Source of the DNA: Eucalyptus grandis
Lineage: Eukaryota > Streptophyta > Magnoliopsida > Myrtales > Myrtaceae
Assembly: GCF_016545825.1 (NCBI RefSeq)
Contig: NC_052621.1
Span: 24,702,940 to 24,766,939 of the forward strand
Length of the DNA stretch: 64,000 bases
Direction of reading: 5' to 3'
Part shown: positions 1 through 13,336 of the stretch, one piece after another
How the letters are laid out: every line of letters starts with the position of its first letter
How positions within the stretch are numbered: position 1 is the first letter of the stretch
Notes under the pieces: generated by a model
What the model was told of the DNA's origin: nothing
Seen by the model: the letters and a program-made list of their open reading frames with translations, nothing else
Databases searched by the model: none
Position numbers and translations under genes: made by a program

Positions 1-311
1 AAGGTTTACATTACTGATAGTTCTCTCTGAAACCAGCTTAACAGAACAAGAGTGACGAGGATCGTGTGTTCTTGACATCACAACCAGATCGAGAATGATC
101 TACAAATGGATTCCGAGCTAAGACCAGTGTCATATGGCTTCAAGAGATTGCAGCGTGGATGTGCTGCCTCCAGAAGTAAAGCATAGCAAGTGTAATGAGG
201 CAGGACAAACAGAAAAACAGAGGCTACGATTTTAATAGTATCAAGAAAGCCAGAGTATCATGGCTTTCACGAAAATAGTCTCCGTTTATGCGTGTTATTG
301 CTTTTCCCTTT

Positions 312-3300
312 TCATCTTTTCTGGAAGTTGAGGACTTTGATGGAGACCGCAAAGACAACGAAGAAGAAAAGGTTGAAGCCAATAAGCACAGCCACTGACA
401 CTCCAATCATGCCACTGCCACCATAGCCAAGACTAACCTCCAGATACTCTTTCACACTGCCCTTGAAAGAAGGTCCAACAATCTGAGCGTCCACATCCCC
501 AAGCTGAGAGGTGATGATACCACGAAGAGTCCATGCAACTGGGCAGATGTAGTAGAACCATATCCACCAACCCGGGATATTCTGCAATTAGTGCACAAAC
601 TGGGTCACTAAAACCTGGCAACTTGATTTCTTAGGTTAGGAAAACAATCTCCTTCCAACGGTGAGGAAGTAAGTGCTCCAGTGTCAGACTTCACATCGTA
701 AGTGAGATTGAAATCCAGATTTACTTTTCATCAATAGGTACCCAGACTTCAATTTGCTCTATGAACATATTATTAGGAGCATCTTTTAATCCCCTTACCA
801 GGATGCTCTATGCTACTAATGGCATCGAATGCTAATTCAAAAAGAGGCAGGATCAACCTTGTCTCATTATATGCAGAAAGAAGAAACTCAGACCATGTCG
901 GCAGCAAAATGATATTTTTGTTGTCCATCCAGTAGATTCTAATAGGAGGAGAGGAAGCTCTTCCTCACCATCCCCAGTGATATGTGCGCGCACGTTGGGG
1001 TTGGGGGGGGAAGAGAGAGAGAGAGAGAGCAATTCTCATGGGTGCTTCAGTAGTCTTTGCAGTAAACAAACAAAGATAATGGGGTGCTCATTCCAGCCTC
1101 TTCCATTACTCATCAGATTAATCTAAAGGTTTTGTCTTGTTCATTCTAGAATTGTTTCATAAGACTGGCGGGAAATGCACCATGGAGGCCAAGGAAATCT
1201 GCCCAAAATCAGAAATGAGAGAGACAACATAGTAAGGAGTTTCTGACAGGAAACAGTCAACTTACTGGTTTTGGGACAAGAAATCCTGACAGAAGATTCC
1301 ATAGAGAGTAAAAGGCTGAAGAAATGACAGCTGCTAAATGCGGTGAAGGAGTGAGACCAACAGCCATCATGCCGTAAAAGGTAAAGTAGGTGAAGGTAAG
1401 GAACATGAACACAAGAAAAAGAAAGAACTTTCCTGCAACAAAAAGTGAATAGTGGGTTAACCACTAATTTTCAAGCTCAAAGTAGATTAGAAAATTCGGG
1501 AAGATCAGAAGTTTCTCACTTGCTGTCCTCTCGAAGTTGACCATGAAATATGTGATGACTCCATATATTATGGTTTGCACAACCACGTACGGAATCTCCA
1601 CAAGGCCCTGGAGCGAAGAAGTTAGAGATGTTATTTTCCACTCCACTAATTTTTACAAATCAACCTCTTTCAGTATGAAAAACTTACCTGGGCTGCGGCA
1701 TAGGCCAATGGGGAGTACATTCCAGCTGCTTTTTCTCTATAGAATACCGTCCTTTCTATGGAAACAATTGGTTGTACAGAAGAGGCATTGTTGACGCCAA
1801 GAAACAAGCATGATGCATAAAGAGCTCCCATAACCACGAAAAGGTCTTGAGGCGACTCTCTGCATAATGTTAATTCGAAATGTGTTTTACAATATAATCA
1901 AAGGACTGCTAAAAACATGTCTAGATTTAACAAAGAAGACAGGATCTCTATTAGTAGCATTGGCCTCAAGAATTAGACCAGACTACTAGAGACAGAAAAA
2001 TCAAGAAAAGCCGAATGCCACCTGGACAGTCTCATCTTGAATTTCTAAAATTTCAAGATGTGTTCTCATCTTGTTTGTCAGAATAGTTCACGACCATTTA
2101 ATGAATTAGTCCACAGATGCAAATAGAGACTCGGTTTTCATTAATCCAGAACATGGCCACATGCATGTGAGATCTCTGTAGTTGAGTCCAGAGCAAGCAA
2201 ATTGCCTTTACAAAGAACGCATATCTAAACTCATCATATGATAAATGAAATTCCAGCATTTGAATTTTGACGACCAAAATGAAAAGATATTAGTGATGCC
2301 AAATGAGATATTGCTATCCATATCCCAGCAAAAGAACCTAAATCTAATTTTTGTCAACTTTATTAAGATGAAAGCTGCCAAACATCATGGGTTCTGGCCT
2401 CCAAAAGGCACATCCAAAAGAAAAAGAAATTTTTGTGCTTCCATGGTAGAAGGTTCTTAATTCTTATCCCTGCTAGACAGTTCCCAGCTAAGTATCTTAA
2501 CTCTAGAGGACAATAAAGCTTATAGCTTACTTTAACTTCATGTTTTCTTATGATCAGTCAGCATTAGAGGGGGAGGACTTGAGACACAGAAAGTTATTTT
2601 GTTAATTGATAATCTATGGCAAAAGTAAATGCCTTGCCTGAAAGCTTCCAAAGACAAGAAAAGAAGACAATCTTGAGAAGTTTGTATGAAATTTACCTTT
2701 TTGAGCCAATATTCCAAAAGACGGAGCCTAAAATCAGCGCACTTAACGTAGTGAAAAAAATCCTCACAGCATTGTACTGTGGACTTCTCCAATAGACAAG
2801 ATTTTGTTTCCAAAGACAAATAAAAAATTGAGAGAGTTTGTCCTGTGAATACATGGTGTCAAATTTTAAAGGCCTTGAGCCAGCAGGTGGGACACTTAAG
2901 CGTTCAATCGAAGCTTCCACCTCCCTGGAGCAAAATGAAGAAGAGTTAACAATGGATAATTGTGGAAGGAGGAGACAAACTCCAAAAATATGGGATGAAT
3001 GGCGGCCACAAATTTCTGCCCACATAGCTAAAGTGATGTTAAATTAGATCACCTAAACTGATCCGAATTTCTGTAAATATCAGCAAAATCAGCACCAATC
3101 TTCTGTTCAGCAGCTGGTGTAGTAACCTCAAGCATCCAAGTTGCTGGATTATAACCACTTGGGATTGGGGTAATTCCATTGATGCCCTGCATCAAGGAAT
3201 ACGATAAAGACTGTTATCTGTGCATAACGAGATTTAACAGTCATTAGGCAATCTGTCTAGCTGACCAAAACCTTAGCATCCCATCAAACATAGTACATTA

Positions 3301-6300
3301 CCACATTTAGTCCCACTTCCCTTCTCTGGGCCCCTCAGTACAAGAAAAAGAACTGTTCTGGGCTAGGGAAAAAAATTAAAAGCACAAACCAAACTATCAG
3401 TTACCCTGCATGAAGCAGCAGCTGCTAGAAATTTAACTAGGAGAGAGCGACAGCAAACCCAAAGATTTTGGCATCTAAAACTGTCAGGAAATTCAACCTA
3501 AAAGTTTGAATTATTAGATGGAAAATAGAAATACACGTACACAAATTCCTGCTGAAAACCCATACTCAAGCAATGTTGAATATACTTTAACATCCCCCAT
3601 CACATGCACGTCATAACAAAGGATTGCAGAATAATTGTCTCGCTCGTGGAATAGAAGAATAAGGAATCACTTCTAAAAGAAACTATCAGGAAATCCTACC
3701 TAAAATCCTAAGCGAAGGCGGAGGGAGAATGCATGAATACAAGACTCCCATAAACCCCATAGACAAGTGACTAAAAACATGGAATTAATGGATCGGATAA
3801 CTTAATGAAAATCCATTCACAGTATCAAATATTAAATGGGGAAAGGAGGTGGGAACTTGCTTGATACCATCAACGTAAATTAGGCGGAGGGAAGTGATAG
3901 AGTCCCACTGAAACCTCGTAGATAAACACTGGGGAATATACTTCAACATACAGAGAGAGCAAAAATGAACCATAAAGAGCAAGGCAATTTTTTTACCTGA
4001 AAATAGTCTATTAGGGTCTGTGAATGTGTTCCAAGCTTGCCACCATATATTACACATCCTCCACGTTTCATGAGAAGCAGCTGTGATGAAATAAAATAAA
4101 AAGCTGCACCAATGTAAGGATCTGGCATATTAAAATAGTCTTGAATATGACAAATTATTGTTTGTCCTTCTAACCTCATCGAATGCTTCAAATATGTCAA
4201 TACTTGGCTGGTGAATGGTACAAACCACAGTTCTTCCAGTATCAACAGTATTACGAACAGTTCTCATCACAATAGCTGCTGCTCGAGCATCAAGACCAGA
4301 GGTAGGTTCATCCATAAAGATTATAGAAGGATTGGCAACTAGCTCAACTGCAATGGTTAACCGTTTCCTTTGTTCTGTTGATAAACCTGAGCTACCAGGT
4401 AGACCAACCAAAGCATGCCTAAGCGTATCAAGCTCAACTAATTTCATTACCTCTTCGACAAACTCCTGCAACACAAGAGATCTTGTCAACAATGAGGTAA
4501 ACTGGATCCAACCATCGTTTTTGAATGTATTAACTTAACCCCTGAATATTCACCACTTTTTTTTCTTTGCTGACTTCTTTTGGGAGGCGGAGGCTGGCAG
4601 AAAACCTGAGAGACTCCTCAACTGTCACTTGGGGAGAATGTATATCATTTTGTTCTACATATCCAGAAACTCTAGCAAAAGTATGCTGCTGTTTTGGGTG
4701 ACCTGATATCCTGATATCACCTTCAATATATCCACCTGTTTTCCTTCCAGCAAGAACATCCATCAAAGTAGTCTTACCAGCTCCACTCGAACCAACCAAT
4801 GCGGTGAGTACTCCTGGAGAGAATACTCCACTAACTTTCGACAAAAGTTGTAGTTTACTTTCTGGTATTCCTCGTGAACGCATAGCCTGTCAATTTTAGC
4901 GATATGTTTTGCTGCATTACACTTTATCATGTAGAAACTGGACACAAATTAAGGCATTCAAAATTACTAAAAATAGTTAATGCATTTGAAATCACACCTT
5001 TGGCATGTCAACAAAGTAATTGACATCATGGAAAGTCATTGTTAATGGCTGAAATGGAAGAATCATGCCCTTCTTCTTGTTACCCTCCCCAGAGGATGTT
5101 GGATTTGATCTTGATTGCGTACCATCCCCTGCACACCCATCACAGGTTTGCAACATTACAGTGCCAAAGTACAGTGCAACATTGATGAGGAAAGATAAGT
5201 AGAATTTATCAAAACACAATACACATCCCTCTGTTATGAAGATAATATACTTCTACTAACCAATGCCCTGGCTGGAATTTTCTCCAGTTTCATCCACGGG
5301 AATTACAGTCTGCGCAGTTATGATAGCTGTAAAAGGAAAAGGAAGATCCTCATTAAGCACATACTAGCTAGATCTTGAAGTGACCCAAGAAGATACTTAG
5401 CTAGCGAGCCAGTTGTTCCTGAATTTATATAGATGGCAATGGAAAGATTATCAGACTTACGATTAAGGTAAGCCAAAGCTAAAGTCACAATATTGTTGAA
5501 AAGCAGTGCATAAAGCAATAGAACCCCAACTCCAAGCCAATACCAATGACCACTAGATGGTAAGCTATGTGACTGAAGTACGTTGTAGCCAACTGAATTA
5601 TTCCCATAGGCAGATTTCTGTGGATTAACCGTTGTCAGGAGGATTTTACTATTGGGACAAAAAAGTTGTAAACAACACCCTCAAGTAACATACCTCCATC
5701 CATCTTATGGCAGTAAATTCGTTAACCGAGATTGCATTTTGCCCATAGGATAGTGGGGACACCCAGAAACCCCAGACCCACCATGGCTTGATCATGGCTG
5801 AAAGAAGGGCCACAAAATCAGCAATCCAATGACATTCTACTTGCTTCATGCCATCCAAGGCACACTTTTCTAGTAGAAGAAGGACCAAACTTACACTTTG
5901 GAATAATAAATCCACTCAGTAAGAATATAACTAGCAAGGCAGCAGACCCAAAAGTATTTGCAACGACCATGTCTCGAGCTATTGAAGCCATCATACGGAA
6001 AAGACCCAATGCCATTTGGTGCACTGCAAAGAGCAATAGCATAAACCGGAAAAACCTGAAACAATAAAATAAAAACTGTGAAAAGATTTGCAGGATTAGG
6101 AGAACCTATATGAAGGAAATTGAGCGGAAAAACGTACCTCCCAACACCAGGAGCAAATCCAACAGTGTAGTATACTACACAAGACCACACAACGGCCTCA
6201 ATAATAGAGTATGGGACACGTAGAATCCAGCTGGAAATGGACCATGCCCATGCCGGATAGAAGAAATTATCTCTTTGCTTGTAGAATACGGGTAGCCGAG

Positions 6301-9300
6301 ATATTGTTATCGGCAGCTCAGAAAATCCATTAAACATCATGTGTATTAGCCCAAAAAAAAAAGGCAGGATAGGTAGAGGTTGCCATTTGTCTCATCAGTG
6401 GGGTGTACTCTTGTCCGTAAGAAAATTGTGCAGGTTACCAGTCCAACAAAAGCAACCTTTAATATATGAAAAAGAAACAGTGAAAATATAACTGACATAA
6501 ACAACAGAAACAATTGTTTAGAAGTTCCAGATATATAATGCACTTAAATTCAGGGAGAGTAAAGAAGAAAGCACCAGAGTGGTAGCACAATAATTTTGGA
6601 TAATGGAGTAATACTGAGACATCATGTTGCAGCTCACATGTGACATGAATGAGTGAACTATCTCATAAACCTAATGCAATTGAAGTTACAAGAACAGTGG
6701 CGAGAGCAGTGTACTCAAAATACAGCTATACCTGACAGGTCCTAAAAATATACAGAAAGTGATGCCTGCCGATTAGCAGCACTTCTCGGGCAAAGCATGT
6801 TTTGAACAGCTCCCACCGTGAGACAGCAAAATTCGTTTTGGACAACGCATTAGGGTGGCTGTTGGATTGAACATTTGAAGCCGCGAGATCAGACTCGACA
6901 GAGCTACCAAATCTGGACATTCTAAATGCTTCTGCGATTTTGGAAACTGGTAGAAACTCGTATGGTCTAGATGGATCCGCCCAATACTGAGCTTGATCCT
7001 TTCTGGAAGTGACCTGGTGATAAATAAAGTTAGTCGTAGTCTAGGAAGACAAGAAAGTTGATTTATTATGGCAAGTACCTCTTGGAGAAAATCCGCAATT
7101 CCCTTACGTGGTGGCAAACGAAAACCTAATGATTCGAAAAATTCTAACACGTCCGACCGAGGTCCTTGATATACAACATGTCCTTCGGACAGTAGCACCA
7201 AGTCATCAAACAAGTCAAATGTCTCCGGGGCGGGCTGAAGAAGAGCCATTAGGACAGTTGCTTCCATTAAATGAACGAAATTCCTGACACATTTAACGAT
7301 TTGATACGTCGTAGAGCTATCTAGCCCTGTGGATATTTCATCCATAAATAAAGTCTTCCTGGGTCCAACGATCATTTCTCCTGCGTCAGAGATACAACAA
7401 GCATTAATTTGGTTAATGAATTTATTTTATACCAAATATATTGGCTAAGTGTCCAACTTAATCTCAAATAAGAAGCTCACCGGATGGCCCATGGATTTTA
7501 TCAAAGATGCATGTGAATTGCATGGGCTTGCCAGCCCGTGGAGATTTGGCCGGGTGGTGAACTTGAGATAATATTTGAGACTAAGTTGACCACTTCATCA
7601 AGATCTTATTTAAGGCAATGTTCGCTCTAACCCTCTTTTAAAAAAAACGGCCCCACTTCAAAAGCCTTATTTGAAATTTTGTCTTATCTTCATTTCCATG
7701 AATATCACATAATATTATTTATTCTTTAAAAAATTCCGTAAACTTAAAGCATGCTTGATTCAAGAATATCATTATTTTAACTTAAATAAAAGGTCAAAAA
7801 GTCGCCTGGGAAATTTTTGAAAACTTTTGCATATTGTAAATTTGAAGAGTTAATGTAACTTGTAGCTTATTAGAAGCAGACAAAGAGTCAACAAAAAGTG
7901 AAAAGAGTTCTTATTGCAACATGTAGAAGTGACTTTTAATTCCTAGTTGGAAAAAGAGAATGAAGAGAAATAGTGAAGGTCTGCAGGAAATATAGATATT
8001 CCCGAGGACCATTGAAACCACCGCAAAACTTGTGACCATTGCAACATTAGTTTTCAATATATTATTGACCGTCGCAACACTTCCTTTCAGTATTTTCTGG
8101 ATACCATTCTCTATTCATTTCGATCTTTTAAAGTGCTAGACTTCAAAATTGCTCCTTTGGTTTGCAAGGGCCACACTAACTTGATTTCAAACATTCTTTC
8201 AAAACAATTTCTTTTTTTTTTTTTTGATAACCGAGCAATCTGCCTGAGCCCCTTGCAGGGTCACAAGGCCCACCAGTGCCCAATGGCACCTTAGGACCGA
8301 CGCCTATAACTCGAGGAAGACTAACACAGGACCCTAATACCATGACCCCCACTTACAACATGTTAGTAATGCATGAATTCGAACTTTCGACCTTAGCGAT
8401 AAATGAGAGACTCTGCTACCAATGCAGTTGCCCATGGTTGGGTTCTTTCAAAAAAATTTATCCTCAAAAGAAATTTTTCAAAAAAAAATTATCCTCAAAA
8501 GAAATGAAAATGAAACTAAGATAAATAGATGCATTTCGCCGAATTGATTCAATTGGAGAGACACTTCCAAGACCAAAATCAAGTCTAAGTGATACCTGCT
8601 TTTGCACTTAATGTTTAAGTGAACAAGCTCACCTTTATGCCTTTACAAATATTAACAGTATATCAATCATCAGTGATATCATTTTAATAGTTCAATTCCT
8701 TTTGCATTTTGAGCAAAGCTAGAACAGCCTCCATATAATAAATCAAGTGTGTAAATTTCTATCAGCATGGCACAATGTACGATATATATGCACGGAGGGA
8801 GAATATACCCGTTGTGACTCTTTTTCTTTGGCCACCTGAGACTCCCCTGAGCATATCATTCCCAACGGAGGTGTCCGCACAAATTTCAAGACCAAGCACT
8901 TTCAAAACATATTCTGTCGAAATGCTATGTCTTTTTCCACCAACGGATGATGCCTGTGCAGATGATATGCAATCTGAGATTATTGGGATAGAAGTCGAGA
9001 ATTGTGCTAGGAGGCAACGTATTCACGGATATCAAATATATACCTTCATAAAGGCATCAATCTCTGGACTTGGACGTATGTTCTTTTCATTCTCTAAACG
9101 GGCCAAATCTTTCATATATCCTGCAGTCACAATTCAATAGGACTTGACGAAGGTAGTCATTTCAACCAAATGTGCTGATATGTACTCGAGCACCGCTTAT
9201 AAAAGTCTATTGACAAAATAATCAAAACATCTAGCTGAGAAGAAAATTCCGAGTATAATTAGGAGAAATTAAAGAACTCTGGCTCGAGACTTTACAAGAA

Positions 9301-12300
9301 TATCCTACATTCACTCTCTACCAGTTTTTCAAATCAACCTAACAGAATTCTGCCGATATCGATACACAGGTTGCAGCAATGACAGTACCCAACATACACC
9401 CAAAACTGCGAAATAGGATAGTAGATGACAGACAAAAGAGAAGCCCTTGAGACGGATATTATATAATGACGGTAGAACTCCAATTAATGAAATTAGTTTC
9501 ACAAATGTACTCGTGCCAAAAGAAATAAGTCGGTGGCTGAACAAAGGATATGCACAGTATATGCACAGTTCTCTTGTAGAGATAAGATAACTAGAAAGAG
9601 CAACATGTGGATTCAAGTGTGATGTTGACCGTGAAAGAGAGAATTTAGGGGCACACTCCGTAAAAGTGGGATGATCAGGAACCAAGCTCTACTTGGTGCC
9701 AAGTGCCAACTAACGCTAAACGAGTGCACGTCGTACCAATCAGGAAGTCACAGGCATTGCCCTATCAAGGGAGTACTCAAACTTGCAAAAGATCAAACAT
9801 TTCCAGAGTATCACCTGCCCGAATCTGTTTCGAGTCCAAAATGCATCACTTTTGACACACTTAAACAGAAACAAACTCACAATAAGATGACCGAAACCTT
9901 TGAAGCAAAAGTACCTGCAAAACCTTCACTTGCACCTTGACATCTCGCAGCAAAATCAAAGGTTTCTCGAACAGTTAACTCAGCAATATGATTATCCGTT
10001 TGGCTTATATAGGCAGAGGTCCTTTGAACGCAGAAATCACTGAGCTTATTCCCATTATAAGTGATATTACCACTTTTCTGGAACAAAAGCAGACATGCAA
10101 TCAGGGGATTTATAAAGACGCTAGTTGTTAAGTCTTTCAATAACAGATTGAAAAGAAATCATATCACTTTTAGCACGGTAGGAGGTTCTGTACCGAGACT
10201 CATGTAAAATGGGGGAGAAATAAGGTTCTTTACCGAGACGCATTCTTCCGTACCTTCTCCTGAAGTCCAATGTTATTTATTTTTGCAGTACGGTTGCCGC
10301 ACTCTAGGGCTAACTTCTTCTGAGGTAGTGAAGTTTGACTTACTAGCTTATAGAGGGGTACAGGGCTAACGCTTTTGAAGACCACAGTATGCACCTTATT
10401 CTAGAGAGTACAAATATGATGATTTTGTCGCAATTATGGGATTTTCTTTCACAGAATTCACAAGTAAGATTCAACGACTATACTCTCGCTGCTCATTAAG
10501 AAATAGTCTTGTTACTTGTACTTCTTTGAACAAAATATGAAACTGCCATTTATTTTTATGTCTAGAAGTTCTACACCAAATTCTACGGCTTCTATAAATG
10601 AGAAAATATTACATTTGGGATAACTTTTCAAGAAGGATAATAGGACAAAGAAATTTTAAGGTAGTATGGTGAAAAAAATGAAGTCATTAAGGCTGGCTAA
10701 AGTATTGTCATTGAAACCATTGGAGGCTTGACCCAGAGGCAAGGTCTTGGTTAATTTACCAGGAAATAAGTAAAAAAGAGATCAATCGGAAAGCTAATCC
10801 TATAGGAATGAACATTCCTATGACCAACCTATGTACTACAGTGCGGGGGAGAACTATAGGCTACTAAAATAATGTAAATTTCATGGGCTAAAAACTTTAC
10901 CATAAACCAGCTATCTCAGAGTCGAATATTAGTAAATTTCATTTCAATGGGTAAGTATATCTATGTTAAATGCATCTGAACTAAGTATGTGGTAAGGATA
11001 TTTTACTAATAACAGGTCATTTTTATGGGTGACCGATGGTATATGTTGCATCAATAATGACTCTTTCAGTTTATGCTATTAAATTTTAAGGGGGGAAGAA
11101 GGAGAAGAAAATTGCCGCCCAGAAGGGGCGGGGTAAAGAACATAACTTTATATGGAAATTAGCCACATGAGATGCCTCCCGGATGATTTTGGCAAGTCTT
11201 TACATCGAAAAATTCTAGTAAAAGAACAAAGTTCTTACCTTCAAATTGGCATCGAGCTTCCCTGCCAGAGCTAAAAGCAACGTGGATTTTCCAGAACCCG
11301 GGGGACCTAGAAGCAACGTCATCCTGCATAGGCCCCATGGAGAAATAAATAAATGGTTTGCTCACGGGTGGACACATGCTACCGACAGGTTCATGCTACC
11401 GCTGTAACGGGTTCATCCAACCCAGCACGCTGGGAGTAAATGCTCCGGTGTTTCTGTTTAAATGCACACATAGGGCCCAATTACGTGATGCATGTAACCT
11501 ATTTTTAGACTTATTACGCGAGCTAACGAGGGTCCGATCGCGTTTAGTGCATAAGTTCGGCGAGTCTACTAGCTACGAGGACGAACCCGTCAAAAGAATT
11601 TTGTACCCTGAAGAGAAGCTCATCAAGTGGGGATTATTACATCTGCCGGAACACGTGAATTTCTAGTGTTCTGGCAAGACGTGGCGATTGCATCCGTGTT
11701 TAGGCTCTTTGAAGTTTCGTGCCAGTTCACAAGAGTAATATTAAGAATGCTACACGGCACTCTTACGTTCATATTACTTGATATAGAACAGGAATTAGGT
11801 AATTTTAAGCACTTCGAAATATTCTTATTTTCACATTGTAAAAAGAGTGCGCATTAAGCTTTTAGAAAAAAAAAATGCAGCTAACATGATAACTTGCAAA
11901 TAATTCGGGTAAAAGAGATGTGAGCACTTTCTCGCTCGAGGCACAAGCTTAGCGCATTGAGTTCCGAGCATGGTAATATTAAGTAACGAGATGCTTTGAA
12001 GTAGATATCGACTAGCAACATGACTAGCACCATTTTCGTTACCTTCCAGGCTTGACGGCTCCGCTGATGTTCTTCAAGATCGTGAGCGAATGCCTCTGGG
12101 GTCGAAATATCCTCAAGCCAGTCAGAACGAACTGCCATGCATCACCCACGCAGCAGATCGTTAACGTACGAAGTGTGTGACACGCCCCGTGAAGGGAAGA
12201 AAAACAGCTGCAGCATTGCATGATATGGAACATGAGAGAGAGAGAATAGTAAGAAGGACCTCGATCATGTTACGAGTGTAATTCACCAACGTAGGCAAAG

Positions 12301-13039
12301 CTCTCGAGCCGCTCTGCACGCTGGCTTCGATGTTCAGATTCTCGAACCTCACTTCGACCTTCGGCACCTCCAAGCCGACCCTGACAGATCATTTCCAGAA
12401 GAAAAGTCACGGATTCAGGAATCATCCTATCGAGAGAGAGAGAGAGAGAGAGAGATCGCGATCGCACTACTCGGATCGGTTAGTGCCGCGTGCACAGGTT
12501 CGGCGTCCGCAAAAAGAGAAAGGTCACACACTACACGTGCACCTTTATCGCCCAAAAAGGAGGTGATCAAGAATCGCCAACACGCAAAACGCCAGTCGAT
12601 CCAGAGGACGGATGACGCGTCTAGCATGAGAACGACCGACCATCGAGAGTTTCCTGAACCGAAAAAAAAAAAAAAAAAACAAACAACGTGGAGGTTTGCG
12701 TTACCGGTCGAGGCGCTCCTTCATGGCGGAGAGGAGGCGGGAGTTGTCCTGGTCGTTGGTGGCCAGGGCCTTCCGGACGACGAGCTCCCGGTTGAGTCGG
12801 TCCAGCTTCCGCACGTCGATCGTCTCCGTCTGGAGCAGCCCGCCGCGGCCGTGCTCCGACGGCGTCCGCGTGAGGAGGGCCATGTTGGGCCGCTTCTGCG
12901 AGGGGAGTCGCTCGATCGCCGCCCACAGCAGCTCGCTCTCGTCCTCCTCCACCGACTCCGCGTTCGACGGCCGCGCCAGCGCCTCGCGCCCGCCCTCCAC
13001 CTCCACCTCGAAGAACTCGCTCCCGTTCGACGCCGCCAT
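312..13039 (-). CDS. ABCG31: Full-size ABCG (PDR) transporter, ABCG31 ortholog, 24 exons
   Basis: Exons (minus strand, 5' to 3'): 13039-12705, 12380-12260, 12131-12043, 11323-11239, 10077-9915, 9120-9044, 8953-8809, 7380-7079, 7013-6732, 6456-6138, 6055-5895, 5797-5694, 5617-5461, 5326-5261, 5128-4998, 4886-4557, 4465-4175, 4080-3997, 3186-3053, 2924-2697, 1859-1688, 1607-1520, 1432-1266, 581-312. All junctions are GT-AG and phases agree except one lesion in exon 10. Conceptual length is about 1432 residues, the usual PDR size. Seen: Walker [10 protein letters not shown] (about 188-196), signature VSGGQRKR (328), Walker B FMDE (350), then the first membrane half; second Walker [10 protein letters not shown] (877), signature LSTEQRKR (983), Walker B FMDE (1005), second membrane half with the PVFYKQRD- and [12 protein letters not shown] PDR motifs. 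Closest recalled relative is Arabidopsis ABCG31, a plasma-membrane exporter linked to pollen-coat sterol glycosides and abscisic acid (family knowledge). The ATG at 13039 follows a CT-rich leader. Exon 10 is frameshifted, so the sequence as given would stop after about 569 residues. Confidence 0.96.
6353..6362 (-). other. Frame-breaking homopolymer in ABCG31 exon 10
   Basis: Ten T residues (minus strand) lie between codons for YLSCLFF and GLIHMMFNG. Eight would keep the frame; ten give Leu-Gly and then TAA at once. Downstream phase and all later exons fit only the eight-T version (or eleven, adding one Phe). No alternative splice pair nearby repairs it. It is either a two-base homopolymer error or a real null lesion. 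Confidence 0.85.
8211..8442 (-). mobile_element. tRNA-derived SINE in ABCG31 intron 7
   Basis: On the minus strand the head (about 8440-8370) looks like a tRNA promoter: an A-box-like GCATTGGTAGCAGAGTC and, about 30 bases on, a B-box-like AAGTTCGAATTC. The body is about 150 bases and ends in GGTTATC followed by a poly-A tail (poly-T at 8212-8225 on the plus strand). It is flanked by near-perfect 17-bp target duplications, TTCTTTCAAAACAATTT at 8194-8210 and the same with one mismatch at 8443-8459. It is inserted in the sense orientation of ABCG31, inside the 1.4-kb intron between exons 7 and 8. Confidence 0.8.
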
Positions 13040-13045
13040 GGCTGC

Positions 13046-13048
<3 letters not shown>

Positions 13049-13085
<37 letters not shown>
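13049..13085. repeat. CT/GA microsatellite in the ABCG31 leader
   Basis: A (CT)n run lies immediately upstream of the ABCG31 ATG. Similar (GA/CT)n runs are at 1013-1029, 12430-12454, 21643-21662 and 29968-29992. Pyrimidine/GA leaders are common just upstream of plant start codons. Translated in the minus frame it adds an Arg-Glu repeat, which is not taken as protein. Confidence 0.85.
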
Positions 13086-13086
<1 letters not shown>

Positions 13087-13146
13087 GCAAATGCGAAGGA
13101 TCGGGAGGGGATTTCTCGGGGAATGGGGGATGGCGATCTCAGCAGA

Positions 13147-13336
13147 TGATCGCCCGGGAACTTTTGAAGGGGGCGGGAAAGACGAAAGTACCCCTAGCGG
13201 GTTGCCGGAAGGGGAGGGGGGATTCTGGGAGGATGCGGGATCGCAACAGAATTCGCCAAGTGCCAGCTACAGGGAGAGACGATCGGCCCGGGAACTTTTG
13301 AAGGGGGGGAGAGGGGGCGGAAAGACGGAAGTGCCC
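13147..13336. repeat. Imperfect direct repeat in the ABCG31 5' flank
   Basis: A unit beginning CCCGGGAACTTTTGAAGGGG and running into a GGAAAGACG...CCCC stretch occurs at about 13150-13195 and again at about 13284-13336, the second copy carrying extra G/A bases. It lies 110-300 bp upstream of the ABCG31 start and could be promoter or leader. No known element is recognised. Confidence 0.7.

Noticed and set aside
11358..11666. 102-codon plus-strand frame in ABCG31 intron 3
   Set aside because: Lies antisense inside an intron, has no recognised domain and no sign of splice or promoter context; treated as chance.
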